A stretch of 64,000 nt of DNA from Eurosta solidaginis (GCF_040869045.1 NC_090321.1:89386603-89450602); one strand, 5' to 3'. Shown: positions 34,401 through 39,135, counted from the stretch's first letter. Made by a program: numbers and translations. The notes: generated from the letters alone by a model not told the origin.

Positions 34401-36368
34401 ACTTTTTCTCGTTTTTCGATGAATGACACGAACATATTCTTGTCGCAACACATATGTGTCGTTGCACCACTGTCGACACACCAATTGTATTTACTTCGTT
34501 CATCCCCCACAGCAGCAGCATATACAGCGTAAGAAAGCTCGTTAATTTTAGAACTTTGTTTATCTTCACGATCATATTGTTGTTTGCCCTTTCTTTTGCA
34601 TTGTGAAGCCGTATGGCCACGCATGCCACAACTAAAGCATTTACCCTTGAACTCATTTGACTTTACATGACTTTTTGCTTTTGTATTTATTTTATTACCA
34701 TTATGCGCTGATTCTCTTACACTTGTATAAACAGCTTGCGCAGGAGCTTTTTGATCTGCTTGTTGTTCCCTTCTAGCACCCTCTTCTAACAGCTTTACTT
34801 TTAAAGTACTGAAACTCGGCAATTCATCACGAGTCTCGATAGCTACCACGAAGTTTTCGTACTCGGACGGCAAACTAGATAATAGTATTATGACTTTTAG
34901 CTCTTCGTTTAACTCGATGTTCACTTCGGCTAATTTATCTACGACTTCGACAAACGAATTTAGATAAGTTGACATGCTTTGACCAGCAGACATACTGCAA
35001 CCAAGCAACTTTTTATAAAGCGAAACTTTTTGTAAAGGTCCCCTCGGCACATGAACATCACGAAGTCTCTTCCATGCTTCCACTGAAGTTTTACAAGCCT
35101 TAATATTGCTGAGTTGCGTCGGTTTTACGCATAAAATAATATTAGCTAGCGCTTTTTGATCATCTTGATCCCACTTTTCTGCATTTTCATCACTGCGCTT
35201 ACAATCTTCATTAACGATGCGCCATTGGTCCATATTAACCAATATGCTGCGCATTTGCATGCACCACACATCATAGTTATTATCGCTCAGTTTTTCGATT
35301 TGCAAACTCGAATTCATTTTTAAAATTTTATTTTGTAAAACCCGATTAATTATTAAATTTTAAATAACTTCACACGCGATCTGGGACCATAACCTTTGTT
35401 GGTAGGAATTTGGAAGGGGATTTGTATACTTGCGTGAATGTCCGGTACAATAAAAGAAAAGCACTTCTTAGTTCAACGATTTAATGAGGACTAAAAGATA
35501 AAATTCATGTGTACATATAGTTAACTCATCAATATATGTAATATGTCTTATTCATTCTAATTATTAGAAATATGTTCTCAATAGGAAATATTGAACTTAA
35601 AACTCCAAGTTATTATTTCAACAAAAACAAGTCCCAAGTTTTTTTTATTTTTGTTGATTTTGATGACTTTTATAAGTTAATATCATCTATAATTACAGGC
35701 CCTGACTTTTATTTTTCAAGGTCATCAATAACTGACAGTTACTAGGTTTTTAAGTTACGGAATAAAAGTGTTTGGCTAGTGTTTTTACTTGCAACCAAGA
35801 ATAAAACCTAACGGAAACTAAAACCACGGCGGCGGCCGCGGTATAAAGGAAGTGCGTTCGCGGTGGCCGCATAAAACATTTGGATCCCCCAATGCTTTCA
35901 ATAATTTTTAGAGGCAAATTCTCGGGATCCTCTGCTTCGGCCGATGTAAGAGGTAGTAGACAAAAGTTTTTACTATTTCCTTCTTTGCCTTATTATTTTA
36001 TGATTATTACATATTATTAGAATTAAACATAATAATTGATGTGTCTGTAAAAAGTAAAAATAAAAATGTAAAAAGCAATTTACTTTGAAAAAATATAAAC
36101 TGTTACAGTCACTGGGTGTGTGTTTTTCTTTTTATTTCTCCTTTTATGTTTCGCATAACTCAATCGATTCGTTACTATATTACAAATATTTTTTATTTCA
36201 TTGCAGCCTTCAGAAATTATCCGTTATCCAAATTTCACAGCATTCGTTAAGGAGCCGAGTCTTTGTCCCTTCCAGATGCTCATTGATAGTGCACCACTTA
36301 GCACAGCCACCGCGAAGGTGTTACCTACCTCAGTCATTTTAGTGACCGCTCTCTCGGTGCTACTCTGA
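1313..36368 (+). CDS. MOXD1-like (DBH-like) copper type II, ascorbate-dependent monooxygenase, C-terminal part, 7 exons
   Basis: Exons read 1313-1414, 1488-1651, 1743-1958, 25587-25789, 25863-25963, 30275-30441 and 36207-36368. Every junction is GT-AG, every phase matches, and the joined frame of about 370 residues has no internal stop. Family members hydroxylate small or peptide substrates with two copper centres, usually in the secretory pathway. Visible: the CuH-site histidine in LEIHYDNP, the CuM pair in LHSHRAG, and the CuM methionine in KQEMCLSF. Many cysteines suit the disulphide-rich fold. The end is hydrophobic (SVILVTALSVLL), like a GPI or tail-anchor signal. The DOMON domain and first CuH histidine pair lie upstream of the window. 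The gene spans 35 kb here because three introns are packed with transposons. It could be the orthologue of either fly MOXD1 homologue; I cannot say which. Confidence 0.88.
1488..1651 (+). CDS. MOXD1-like exon 2 of window
   Basis: Preceded by a good polypyrimidine tract and ctttcag. It encodes (M)VDHSGFRIHYTSHLR... through IPPGQKLYRN to CGPSCPNV, the family's 'SSG.R..YT...R..DAG...G' block with conserved cysteines. The donor is placed at gtgggt (1652); gtggtg three bases earlier is an in-frame alternative. Confidence 0.85.
1743..1958 (+). CDS. MOXD1-like exon 3 (CuM His-x-His exon)
   Basis: Acceptor gatag, donor gtgagt. It encodes 72 whole codons, MFPMDGIKIISGTLHSHRAG... to LPGDYIITDCAYE. HSH gives the two CuM histidines. 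The acidic run EDDNYDYNYQQ and the LPGD..IT.C.Y block are family hallmarks. The following intron is 23.6 kb. Confidence 0.9.
2343..4911 (+). mobile_element. Minisatellite-bearing interspersed repeat, copy 1 (possibly DINE/Helentron-like)
   Basis: Begins acaagtaaggaaggttaag, followed by the hairpin GTTCGGGTGTAACCGAAC and atactcagttgagagct. Ends agctctgctcaactgagtat, so an imperfect 'atactcagttgag' inverted repeat bounds the body. It contains about nine ~130-bp tandem units, then a unique tail with ggacggacggacggacatgg and several short inverted GGGCGTGG / CCACGCCC blocks. No protein is encoded. Two more copies lie at 4912-8857 and 14517-17818. A Helitron-derived non-autonomous class is inference from layout (subterminal hairpin, internal tandem units, head-to-tail copies). 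Confidence 0.8.
2452..3625 (+). repeat. Minisatellite array, ~9 units of ~130 bp
   Basis: Each unit contains gactctagaat..gtttgta, tatgggtatcaaatgaaagg, gtgggccttagttctat, ggtggacgcc and gagatatcgcc. Unit starts are spaced 130 bases (for example 2711 and 2841). Most units carry an XbaI site (tctaga). Open frames in it are by-products of the 130-bp repetition, not genes. Confidence 0.95.
4912..8857 (+). mobile_element. Minisatellite-bearing interspersed repeat, copy 2, directly abutting copy 1
   Basis: Starts acaagtaaggaaggctaag immediately after the ctgagtata end of copy 1, same orientation, with no spacer. Same ends, hairpin and tail as copy 1, but the tandem array is about twice as long (5022-7540). 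Direct abutment suggests insertion at the end of a pre-existing copy or rolling-circle-type tandem synthesis (inference). Confidence 0.85.
5022..7540 (+). repeat. Minisatellite array, ~19-20 units of ~128-130 bp
   Basis: The units are the same as in copy 1. Many have lost two bases after the XbaI site ('gaatgtttgtacg'), giving a 128-bp period (for example 7023 to 7151). Subtypes alternate in blocks: units with 'gtgggcattaggtctat' and units with 'gtgatccttagtt' or 'gtaatccttagtt'. This is a sign of multi-unit amplification. One unit near 6790 is truncated at ggacgcgattcaaatg. Confidence 0.95.
9401..10080 (+). pseudogene. hAT transposase, 5' exons (zinc-finger and early domain), broken
   Basis: Reads ICVYCGIKVNHDKKHHIKHH..., a C-x2-C...H...H BED/C2H2-like finger, then LNEFFRDITKMMVACDIPLF, typical of CGGBP1/hAT N-termini. 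An out-of-frame run of T at about 9740 ends the frame. A likely intron follows (donor gtaagttg at 9784, acceptor before about 9850), then FAKNFNEIKEIVEGLDDDAA and ...LLSEGNAFKMLQKR up to a donor-like AG|GTATTG near 10070. Not functional as it stands. Confidence 0.75.
10119..10672 (-). repeat. Gypsy 3' LTR (554 bp)
   Basis: Bounded by TGTAACGAA / TTCGTTACA. Nearly identical to 12963-13714 once the MITE and its duplication are removed. It contains the uninterrupted cttatagg site that was duplicated when the MITE entered the other LTR. Lies downstream of the coding region on the minus strand, so it is the 3' LTR. Confidence 0.92.
10673..11807 (-). pseudogene. Gypsy protease fused to integrase C-terminal tail (RT-RNaseH-IN core deleted)
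   Basis: On the minus strand an aspartic protease block (VLTVDTGASHSLIRS, near 11560) continues with VILGVDFLVDHDIKIDMQRR (about 11360). About 70 residues of basic linker lead into AGDLVLLNNPHRRKGVSS (10849-10905) and then, in another frame, WEGPYRVVKTISDVIYRIQA down to RSRDLSDRDDQT-stop. The last part is the usual end of gypsy integrases. Everything between protease and this tail is absent. A frame break at about 10850 and another near 11490 mean the copy is dead. Confidence 0.85.
11797..12689 (-). pseudogene. Gypsy Gag with repetitive coiled-coil N-terminus
   Basis: The reading frame 12689-12243 holds repeating SSQLEEQKT / SQLESQE / ITEMSSQ motifs with a heptad-like pattern, probably coiled coil. 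After a frame change, 12309-11797 has a typical Gag body: PSFDGSVPFQVFKLQFEKTS, ADEILQTIPECERNCYEALM, RRYGTEHRRQIYQMELLNRF, QRPGETLQEFASDIERLAHL. Gag forms the particle and binds RNA. The frameshift near 12300 separates the two halves. Confidence 0.85.
12963..13714 (-). repeat. Gypsy 5' LTR (550 bp plus inserted MITE)
   Basis: Same ends as the 10119 LTR. It is interrupted at 13316-13509 by a 194-bp MITE with duplicated cttatagg. It lies upstream of gag on the minus strand, with the primer-binding site at its left edge (about 12947-12961). Confidence 0.92.
13316..13509. mobile_element. 194-bp MITE (hAT-like) inside the gypsy LTR
   Basis: Terminal inverted repeats of about 31 bp start CATGGCGGAACGATA and run through the 'ggtggcagcatgg' block. 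An exact 8-bp duplication cttatagg (13308-13315 and 13510-13517) flanks it, and the other LTR keeps the empty site. No coding capacity. Related sequences form the centre of the palindrome at 62534-63363. CA-starting ends and an 8-bp duplication point to hAT mobilisation. Confidence 0.93.
13715..14355 (+). pseudogene. hAT transposase 3' exon(s) with C-terminal dimerisation domain
   Basis: After acceptor tttacatag (about 13777) it reads GEPISNPLAILNNIDNNLKH-VKGPLAKIK then stops. 13857-14070 looks like an inserted interspersed repeat. It resumes at about 14103 with GLQVIKKVAAFVNGEKFVEL and PLVSVDFERTFSSFKAMLRD to HLVALCYYECSSG-stop (14353). The latter is the hAT C-terminal dimerisation motif ('..VERSFS..K.'). 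Not functional because of the interruption. Confidence 0.8.
13857..14070 (+). repeat. Inserted interspersed-repeat fragment in hAT 3' exon
   Basis: Begins in an A/T-rich aaataaataaaaataaatg run followed by gtaaggcgcgataacctccg and a GC-richer block with gccgagcttctcttccaatt. It interrupts the transposase frame between LAKIK and the dimerisation block. I think I recognise it as a common tephritid dispersed repeat, but there is only one copy here, so the boundaries are approximate. Confidence 0.45.
14517..17818 (-). mobile_element. Minisatellite-bearing interspersed repeat, copy 3, inverted, nested in hAT
   Basis: Reverse orientation of the 2343 and 4912 copies: it starts atactcagttgagcagagct and ends with the GTTCGGTTACACCCGAAC hairpin and cttccttacttgttt. 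The array occupies about 15812-17700 (~15 units). It interrupts the hAT 3' terminal region, leaving the hAT end at 17871. It is the inner element, so this family was active after the hAT inserted. Confidence 0.88.
15812..17700 (-). repeat. Minisatellite array, ~15 units of ~128-130 bp, inverted
   Basis: Reverse-complement of the units at 5022-7540 (ggcgtccacctatagacc, acctttcgtttgatacccat, attctagagtcacccctggc). The same alternating subtypes occur, so array expansion and subtype homogenisation predate or run parallel with transposition. Confidence 0.93.
17996..20651 (-). pseudogene. Jockey ORF2 (APE endonuclease + reverse transcriptase), frameshifted
   Basis: Endonuclease residues visible include WNAKGLN (active Asn), VSETHF (Glu) and LSSDHSPLIVLY (SDH). 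The RT palm has VPQGSVLGPVLY (18740-18780) and FADDTAF. The N-to-C order is complete, but the frame changes near 20150, 19447, 18998 and 18720, so no functional enzyme is made. Confidence 0.85.
20642..20993 (-). pseudogene. Jockey ORF1 (Gag-like) C-terminal remnant
   Basis: Two overlapping frames carry a CX2C knuckle block (CINCLQNHPANYKGCKVY) followed by an Asn-rich region and a hydrophobic end (LEMTQSLFKMMSLLLEKLCK). This matches the end of jockey-family ORF1 proteins, which bind RNA and promote telomere or genomic targeting. It is truncated at the 5' side. Confidence 0.75.
21016..23300 (+). mobile_element. piggyBac-like transposon, duplicated 5' end, 3'-truncated
   Basis: Two copies of the 5' terminus start at TTAA (21016 and 21666) with the inner sequence CCTTTATAAGGTCTTC-GGGT and the palindrome GGGTCAAATTTGACCC. 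The insertion target TTAA is typical of piggyBac. The transposase follows at 22119-23324. The 3' end is cut at about 23300 by the minus-strand LINE remnant with a (TAAG)n tail, so no right terminus is present. Confidence 0.88.
21469..21665 (+). pseudogene. piggyBac transposase N-terminus, first (orphan) copy
   Basis: Reads MASKKIKDSEIEVLWNEVSD then an acidic Ser/Glu/Asp-rich stretch to EDHIPLLRDLDHI-stop. This is the usual acidic N-terminus of piggyBac transposases. It runs straight into the TTAA that starts the second 5' end, so it is a truncated leftover. Confidence 0.8.
22119..23324 (+). pseudogene. piggyBac-like transposase (DDE_Tnp_1_7), inactivated
   Basis: The N-terminus (22119) repeats the acidic region but lacks its second half. 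The core continues GKRIFGYN-stop, MFAFIGLFLLAGMYRSNNES, PLKRFKVISRVIRLDNRDTR, DVTINEQLVAFRGRCPF-stop, KYGIKFWVLCDAVTSY, then after a frameshift NFFASYQLKQKLLEKHITLV, YNKRKCGVDTLDKVVSCYTC and SNRWPQVVFSNMIDISAYN. The first catalytic Asp (usually TIDEQ) is Asn, and the second (usually DN[WF]F) is Gly. GVDTLD keeps the third. Several stops confirm a dead copy. Confidence 0.88.
23300..24530 (-). mobile_element. Chimeric LINE remnant: jockey ORF1 5' part joined to RTE-like endonuclease/3' end
   Basis: Minus strand. 24524-24156 is an Asn/Ser-rich ORF1 N-terminus. 24099 to about 23880 is the jockey ORF1 RNA-binding region (RAYRIVLKNVHFSTPVDEIK, KKEIEALGFQVRNVSNIRSR). In the same open frame it becomes RTE/craniofacial-development-protein-2-like endonuclease tail (ATWLSPDRNTRNQIDHVVID, IDSDHYLVAAKIR). 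After a linker it ends LAERRSDWRALLDGHNRLDG and a (TAAG)n tail at about 23310. The RT is deleted. Confidence 0.8.
24540..25586. other. 3' part of the giant intron; possible 576-bp TIR element and direct repeat
   Basis: No gene seen. TACACGGCTCAA at 24767-24778 is inverted at 25331-25342, possibly the ends of a MITE. Inside, a ~70-bp block (acacatgtttcatttgttgc...aatgaatattgcgca) occurs twice, 198 bases apart (25081 and 25279). The right end supplies the acceptor of the exon at 25587. Confidence 0.45.
25587..25789 (+). CDS. MOXD1-like exon 4 (CuM methionine exon)
   Basis: Acceptor ttacag. It continues in phase 0 from 1958 and encodes TVNRKHPTFGGYSTKQEMC then LSFITYYPRIELAGCYSM... to NLFLYN(G). 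The Met of QEMC is the CuM methionine ligand. The donor gtgcgt leaves two bases of a glycine codon for the next exon. Confidence 0.92.
25863..25963 (+). CDS. MOXD1-like exon 5
   Basis: Acceptor cattttag, donor gtgagt. It encodes NVLDYIPNTIYAKTKRNHVN then LTDEERLYEESLL. This is a poorly conserved charged linker before the final beta-rich block. It ends with one base that joins the next exon at 30275 to make Asn; the phase match across 4.3 kb supports the assignment. Confidence 0.85.
26243..26550 (-). mobile_element. SINE copy, 5'-truncated, with 13-bp target duplication
   Basis: AAAATGGTTCACC occurs on both sides (26230-26242 and 26551-26563). The (CAA)n-type tail is at the left (gttgttgtttttgttacg on the + strand), so the element lies on the minus strand. 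It shares the 'ccccgaaggttttggggag' and 'gtacgttccg..aacg' blocks with the full copy at 44635-45040. It sits inside the gypsy integrase region. Confidence 0.9.
26985..28310 (+). mobile_element. RTE-like LINE, 5'-truncated, frameshifted, (TAAG)n tail
   Basis: Reads DDWNLSVTCPVH..KGDTANC, NYGGISLLNITYKVLSSVLC, RLIGPYQYGFRRGKSTIDQI (27000-27190), then LSEPFETKRGFRQCAPLSCD, AYGDDIDII (catalytic box as YGDD, about 27540), LRWLGHDMRM (28045) and finally LAERSSGWRALLDGHTRLNG-stop (28274), and ends in aagtaaagtaagtaagtaag. The 3' end matches the minus-strand remnant at 23310-23400. Several frame changes. It is nested in the gypsy relic. Confidence 0.85.
30275..30441 (+). CDS. MOXD1-like exon 6
   Basis: Acceptor ctatttcag, perfect donor gtaagtatg. 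It encodes NKLIISDPVEFHDRTFLSHL, KQLPWSEPLFTKRVEQTMIT and GKHMTFCRVSNESVSI, which matches the last conserved part of the monooxygenase C-terminal domain ('...L.SLPV..RC'). Confidence 0.9.
30442..31096 (+). other. Intron left of the copia insertion
   Basis: No gene seen. Low-complexity 'gtaccc(c)tacgg(g/a)tactgc' repeats near 30815-30870 suggest an old tandem duplication. The copia target site aaaac lies at its right end. Confidence 0.4.
31097..31323 (-). repeat. Copia 3' LTR
   Basis: 227 bp, TGTTGG...TTTCAACA, identical to 35397-35623. It lies downstream of the polyprotein on the minus strand. Confidence 0.97.
31352..35317 (-). CDS. Copia Gag-Pol polyprotein (1321 aa)
   Basis: Single ORF. 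Gag is residues 1-220 with a CX2CX4HX4C knuckle (C227, C230, H235, C240). The protease has VDSGA (D282). The integrase zinc domain has H405/H410 and C439/C442; its core DDE is at D470 (HTDVCGP), D533 (RSDNGTEY) and E569 (NGVAERVNRT), with D-D(62)-D-35-E spacing typical of integrases. RT has D920 (HQIDISNAYL) and YVDDL (D1007/D1008). RNase H has D1172 (YADADW), E1213 (SSTEAEY) and D1250. The order PR-IN-RT-RH defines copia. No missing catalytic residue. Start codon 35 bases after the A-rich leader, stop 28 bases before the 3' LTR. Confidence 0.97.
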   Translation of the reverse strand: MNSSLQIEKLSDNNYDVWCMQMRSILVNMDQWRIVNEDCKRSDENAEKWDQDDQKALANIILCVKPTQLSNIKACKTSVEAWKRLRDVHVPRGPLQKVSLYKKLLGCSMSAGQSMSTYLNSFVEVVDKLAEVNIELNEELKVIILLSSLPSEYENFVVAIETRDELPSFSTLKVKLLEEGARREQQADQKAPAQAVYTSVRESAHNGNKINTKAKSHVKSNEFKGKCFSCGMRGHTASQCKRKGKQQYDREDKQSSKINELSYAVYAAAVGDERSKYNWCVDSGATTHMCCDKNMFVSFIEKREKVMLAADNFTYSQGIGTVKIKTNECEIELRDVLFVPSLKMNFYSVNKALQHKHTVVFKNYVVEVKNSIGLTLLRARLQNDLFIFNAQVQGSKIYLNNLKWHNRYGHINFESLKKIADKGLVRGMDTKDVKTKTNCDTCNKAKLSAMPFPKKFEIESKEILELVHTDVCGPINVKSVGGARYFLTFIDDFSRMIFVYCMKEKSEVFEKFQLFKNMVECQTQKKIKKLRSDNGTEYINNKFTDFLNECGIKRQLTVPYTPQQNGVAERVNRTIVEMARSLLVHANIEQELWGEAIHTAVYLRNRAPTKLLRDCTPYEIWYNKKPSVKHFRVFGSRAFALNKTQRGKFSAKGKEYLFVGYSEVAKAYRLYDKETRQICVRRDVKFLEDEVNLAVPEGDTKNRDENDIATIFVKIDDRKHVEEERKEDEVFESCTGDETEVEEANVGNVAENGIVSDEMQIIGESHRNGNESRRGRGRPKIIHTGQVGRPKKEYQMLSYLQYGEDVDTPRSVKEALSSEYSFEWKKSMEEEYSALLANNTWSAVDLPDGQKAIGSKWVFRIKRDSDGNIQRFKSRLVAKGCSQQLGLNYWETFSPVIRYETIRMLLAIAVEKELHLHQIDISNAYLNSKLTEEIYLKQPEEFVDNKNPNKVLKLNKAIYGLKQSGRHWNSTLDVALKDMGFSPCKSEPCLYVKQYNGSYSYIAVYVDDLILACPSEKEIASIKKSLSSKFQLHDSGAMTFFLGFETERQGKTGAISVCQKNYINELLSMYGVTSCRPVSTPLDPGFQVSCRNDKCTKIDATSYQSLIGSLMYLAISTRPDIMHAVSLLAQRNQEPHTEHEAGAKHVLRYLSKTINLKLHYCKNGKPVEGYADADWASNDLDRKSYTGYSFFLAGSAFSWQAKKQDVVALSSTEAEYIALSTAAKEAVYLRRLLKEVGFIHDIGPVKLKGDNMSAIQISKNPVFHKRTKHIDLKYHYIREVVEQKIIELEYVSTNENVSDIFTKNLQKQKHVKFVQMLGLKN
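35397..35623 (-). repeat. Copia 5' LTR
   Basis: 227 bp, the promoter-bearing LTR for the minus-strand element. It is followed (to its left) by the initiator-tRNA-type primer-binding site at 35381-35394. Confidence 0.97.
35629..36206 (+). other. Intron right of the copia insertion
   Basis: No coding exon seen. A short GC-rich, partly palindromic island (ccacggcggcggccgcggta, about 35824-35845, then gcggtggccgc) stands out in otherwise AT-rich DNA. It ends in ttcattgcag, the acceptor of the last monooxygenase exon. Confidence 0.45.
36207..36368 (+). CDS. MOXD1-like terminal exon with hydrophobic tail and stop
   Basis: Acceptor ttcattgcag. It continues in phase 0 with PSEIIRYPNFTAFVKEPSLC and ends STATAKVLPTSVILVTALSV-LL then TGA at 36366. 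The short hydrophobic C-terminus after small residues is compatible with a GPI signal or membrane anchor (inference). AATAAA at 36680 is a possible poly(A) signal about 310 bases downstream. Confidence 0.85.
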   Translation, partial: PSEIIRYPNFTAFVKEPSLCPFQMLIDSAPLSTATAKVLPTSVILVTALSVLL

Positions 36369-36761
36369 AACAATTTATGCTAATTTATTTAACTACTTTA
36401 ACATATTGACTAAATTATTTATTTATTGAAACACATTTCTAGTGTTTATTTGTATTACTTAAGTTATTATTTTCATATAAGTTTTAATTTAACATCTATT
36501 TAGGTTAGTGTACTAACGCTAATATTTCAGAAAAGTCTCACGACACCGCTGCTAAACTTCAAAAACGATAAGTAAACAAAGTTATTCAATTGTTTTTAGT
36601 TGTCAGGATTAATTTATTTAGCTCTCTTGTTACCCCGCTATATATATGTATTATGTTCAGTTGTGATAGTTAACTAAACAATAAAAAAGCAGTGGTATTT
36701 TTATAACAGAGCATCACGTTCTACAGAAAAATTTGGGCAACAGTACCAACGTCGCACGTTC

Positions 36762-36994
36762 TTTAAGCCGGAGTCATTGGTGCCGTATGTCGTATCGCTG
36801 TATCCGTATACCTAACGTAATCAGCTGTTTATCGTTACGACGGTAAACCAAACCCCAGTTGGTTGGCTACGATACGGTTACGACCTTAGCGGCACCAATA
36901 ATCGATTGCATTGATTCTCATAAGGTTGGTCGAATCAGCTTTTAAAAGGTTACCGATACGATTACCGATAAAGCACCAATGTCTCCAGCTTTAA
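36762..36994. mobile_element. MITE with ~22-bp imperfect TIRs
   Basis: The left end TTTAAGCCGGAGTCATTGGT and the right end read inward TTTAAAGCTGGAGACATTGG are inverted near-copies; both continue GTGC. About 233 bp, with no coding capacity. It contains its own 'ttggtgccgctaagg' inverted motif near the middle. No certain target duplication. It lies just beyond the 3' end of the monooxygenase. Confidence 0.7.
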
Positions 36995-37615
36995 ATTAAA
37001 TCAAACGAAATCAGATTCGGTATAACCAACATATTAGGGGGATTCGCTTTGTCTTGCAAGGAGCACAAATTGCACGGTTTGTTTATATCCCACGACATAA
37101 CATGCAAGGCTATGAGAGCGCCCCTTTGCGATGTTATAGCATGAATCAGTAACAAGCGTAAAAAGTTTGCCATATAAGATAATAAAATACGACGAGAAAT
37201 TATGAACAATCGATCAACCGCTGCGTGAGTGAAATGAGAGGAATACCGGTGAAGCAGTGTTGTATTTTCAGTTCCTAAAATTCGTTGCACGAAAATATAT
37301 ATATACAGATTTGAGCGTACTGTACTGTACGGATTACATTTTGTTGTTGTGGCTTTACAATCCGTGTAATCCAAGCATTCCTTGCAATCCGTACACCGGT
37401 TGCAAGAAAAACCAATTAGGTAGCTTTGTTGCAATATTGCTCCAATTATTAAGCGGCTCAAACACACCCAATATTATAACTGTCATATATGAAACAACAT
37501 AACGCCTTAACCAACAACAAAACTTTATCGAAAATATCATTTAACCGTAGAAGACTTATTATAAAATAATCAACTGCAAAGAAGCCCAAAGACATTTTGA
37601 AAGCTAATCTTCACT
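36995..37615. other. Intergenic, no gene recognised
   Basis: Short frames only. A small set of near-repeats 'caatccgtgtaatccaagca' / 'caatccgtacaccgg' around 37360-37400. The minus-strand frame at 36991-37467 has no recognisable domain and its cysteine-rich patch comes from this repeat. Confidence 0.4.
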
Positions 37616-37966
37616 GAAAAGAAAAATACCCAAAACTCGCAGGAACGCCCTCTCCCTAGGGAAACGCGCGTCACTCTAGCTCAACTTCGATCTGGGTACT
37701 GTAACAGGTTAAACTCTTACCTATACAGAGTCACCCCGACACACAAAATGCATGTCCTGCTTGCAATGTGTTTCCTCATGACACCAACCATCTCTTCAAT
37801 TTTAATGTGGAACCTCTAACACCCGTCTTACTATGGTCCAACCTTGTTGAAACTGCAAGTTTCCATGGACTCCCGTTAGAGGAGGATATTGATGACAATT
37901 TGTGATCGGTCGCGCATATTGAAATGGGCGAAGCACTGCTACAACAACAACATTAGCTCATTTCGT
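37616..37966 (+). mobile_element. LINE (same family as 52998-56690), 3'-end fragment
   Basis: Shares with the complete copy: gtcactctagctcaacttcg, ctgtaacaggttaaactctt-acc, ctccca..ttagaggaggatattgatgac, and the tail gctacaacaacaacattag. It is only about 350 bp, so strongly 5'-truncated, as expected for LINE retrotransposition. The C-terminal zinc-knuckle region is out of frame. Confidence 0.85.
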
Positions 37967-38445
37967 TTTTACCCGAATTAAATGAACCCTTTGGAGATAT
38001 TAAAATTTAAGTACTGTCCTGTATTATGTGCGAAAATAAGTCCATTCGGAAATTCGAGATCAACTTTATGGATATTAAATAATAAACTTTCTTTCTAAGA
38101 ATAGCTTCTTCTTAAAAGTCCATTAACGTAACTCAAAAAACATATAAACACGAACTGTATATAAATATGTAGTACTTACTTATTTTAGCTTAAGTTGAAG
38201 TTAAAAAAATCCCAACAAGAAAATAGTCATAAATATAAAACTATTTAAGGTTCAGTTATATACACAAATATGAATATGCATATATTAATACATAGTTTGA
38301 AAACTGTCAGTCCAAAGAATTAGTATTAAATTATATAGATTATAATTAATTAAAACAATGTACTTTTTGTTAATGAGCTGTATTTAACGAAAGCAAAGTA
38401 TACAGATTAGTCAATAAAAGTGTATTATTAAACATAATTACTTAC
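37967..38445. other. AT-rich intergenic spacer
   Basis: No gene, RNA or structured repeat recognised. Confidence 0.4.
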
Positions 38446-39135
38446 AAAAAACGGAGTGGAATATCAGATATGGGTTGCTGTGATGGTAAATTTTTTTGAG
38501 CGAATTTAGTATGAAAATGTATAATCCTATATGGGTCCTACAGAAAATTATACAAAAGTCTTCGATTGGGGTATATGAGGACGCGTTGTTATTCCAGTAT
38601 TAAGACTACAAACACGGGTGCTAAGTTTTTCTACCCGCTCAAAAGTTCTCCGCGAAAAACAGATTGAAACCGAGGTCGACTGCAATAAACTGTCCAAAAA
38701 TGTTGAAGGAGAAATGAAAAGACGCGTTTTGTCCTGCTATCAATAATCGAAAGGCGAAAAGGTATTCGAATTATTGGAAGCGAGGCAAAAACGCGTCTAT
38801 TAATACCTCCCCGACAGTTTTGGTCGCGTTTTAGCAATCGTCCCGGGTAATAAAGTATAACAGATTGTTAATTAAAATTGTCAAAAACATTTGGATTTTA
38901 AAGACAGATGTAATTAAGTGCTCGTTTGAAAGTAAATAAGGATATTTCTTTGTAATTTTACGATGAAAATTTTACGCAATTTTCGTTAGCAGCTACTACA
39001 CTTTTCTTGGACCTAAGAAGTACAACAGTGCCAAATACCATCCACAAAAAAAACGAACAAGAACAAGCATTTTATCAGGTCAGCGTGGCTGTGTATGTGC
39101 GTGCTGCTACATATCCTACTTGTAGACCTTTACAA
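38446..39135 (+). repeat. Dispersed ~690-bp repeat, copy 1 (uninterrupted)
   Basis: Matches 50030-50473 plus 51562-51805 with many shared blocks: ggaatatcagatatgggttg, gttctccgcgaaaaacag, ggtcgactgcaata, ggaagcgaggc.aaaacgcg, then gatgtaattaagtgctcgtt and gtggctgtgtatgtgcgtgc. No ORF. It is the empty-site version of the copy at 50 kb. Class unknown. Confidence 0.85.

Larger units (their letters stand above)
31097..35623 (-). mobile_element. Intact Ty1/copia LTR retrotransposon
   Basis: Total 4527 bp. The 227-bp LTRs (31097-31323, 35397-35623) start TGTTGG and end CAACA and are identical base for base by eye. The 5-bp duplication aaaac flanks it (31092-31096, 35624-35628). There is one uninterrupted 1321-residue Gag-Pol ORF on the minus strand. 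The primer-binding site beside the 5' (right) LTR is GGTTATGGTCCCAG, the copia-type match to the anticodon stem-loop of initiator tRNA-Met. A purine-rich AAGAAAGAG tract precedes the 3' LTR. All signs point to a recent, potentially active copy. Confidence 0.97.

Noticed and set aside
36991..37467. 158-codon minus-strand frame with a Cys-rich patch
   Set aside because: The cysteines come from repeated 'ttgcaatccgt' motifs. No domain or splice context.
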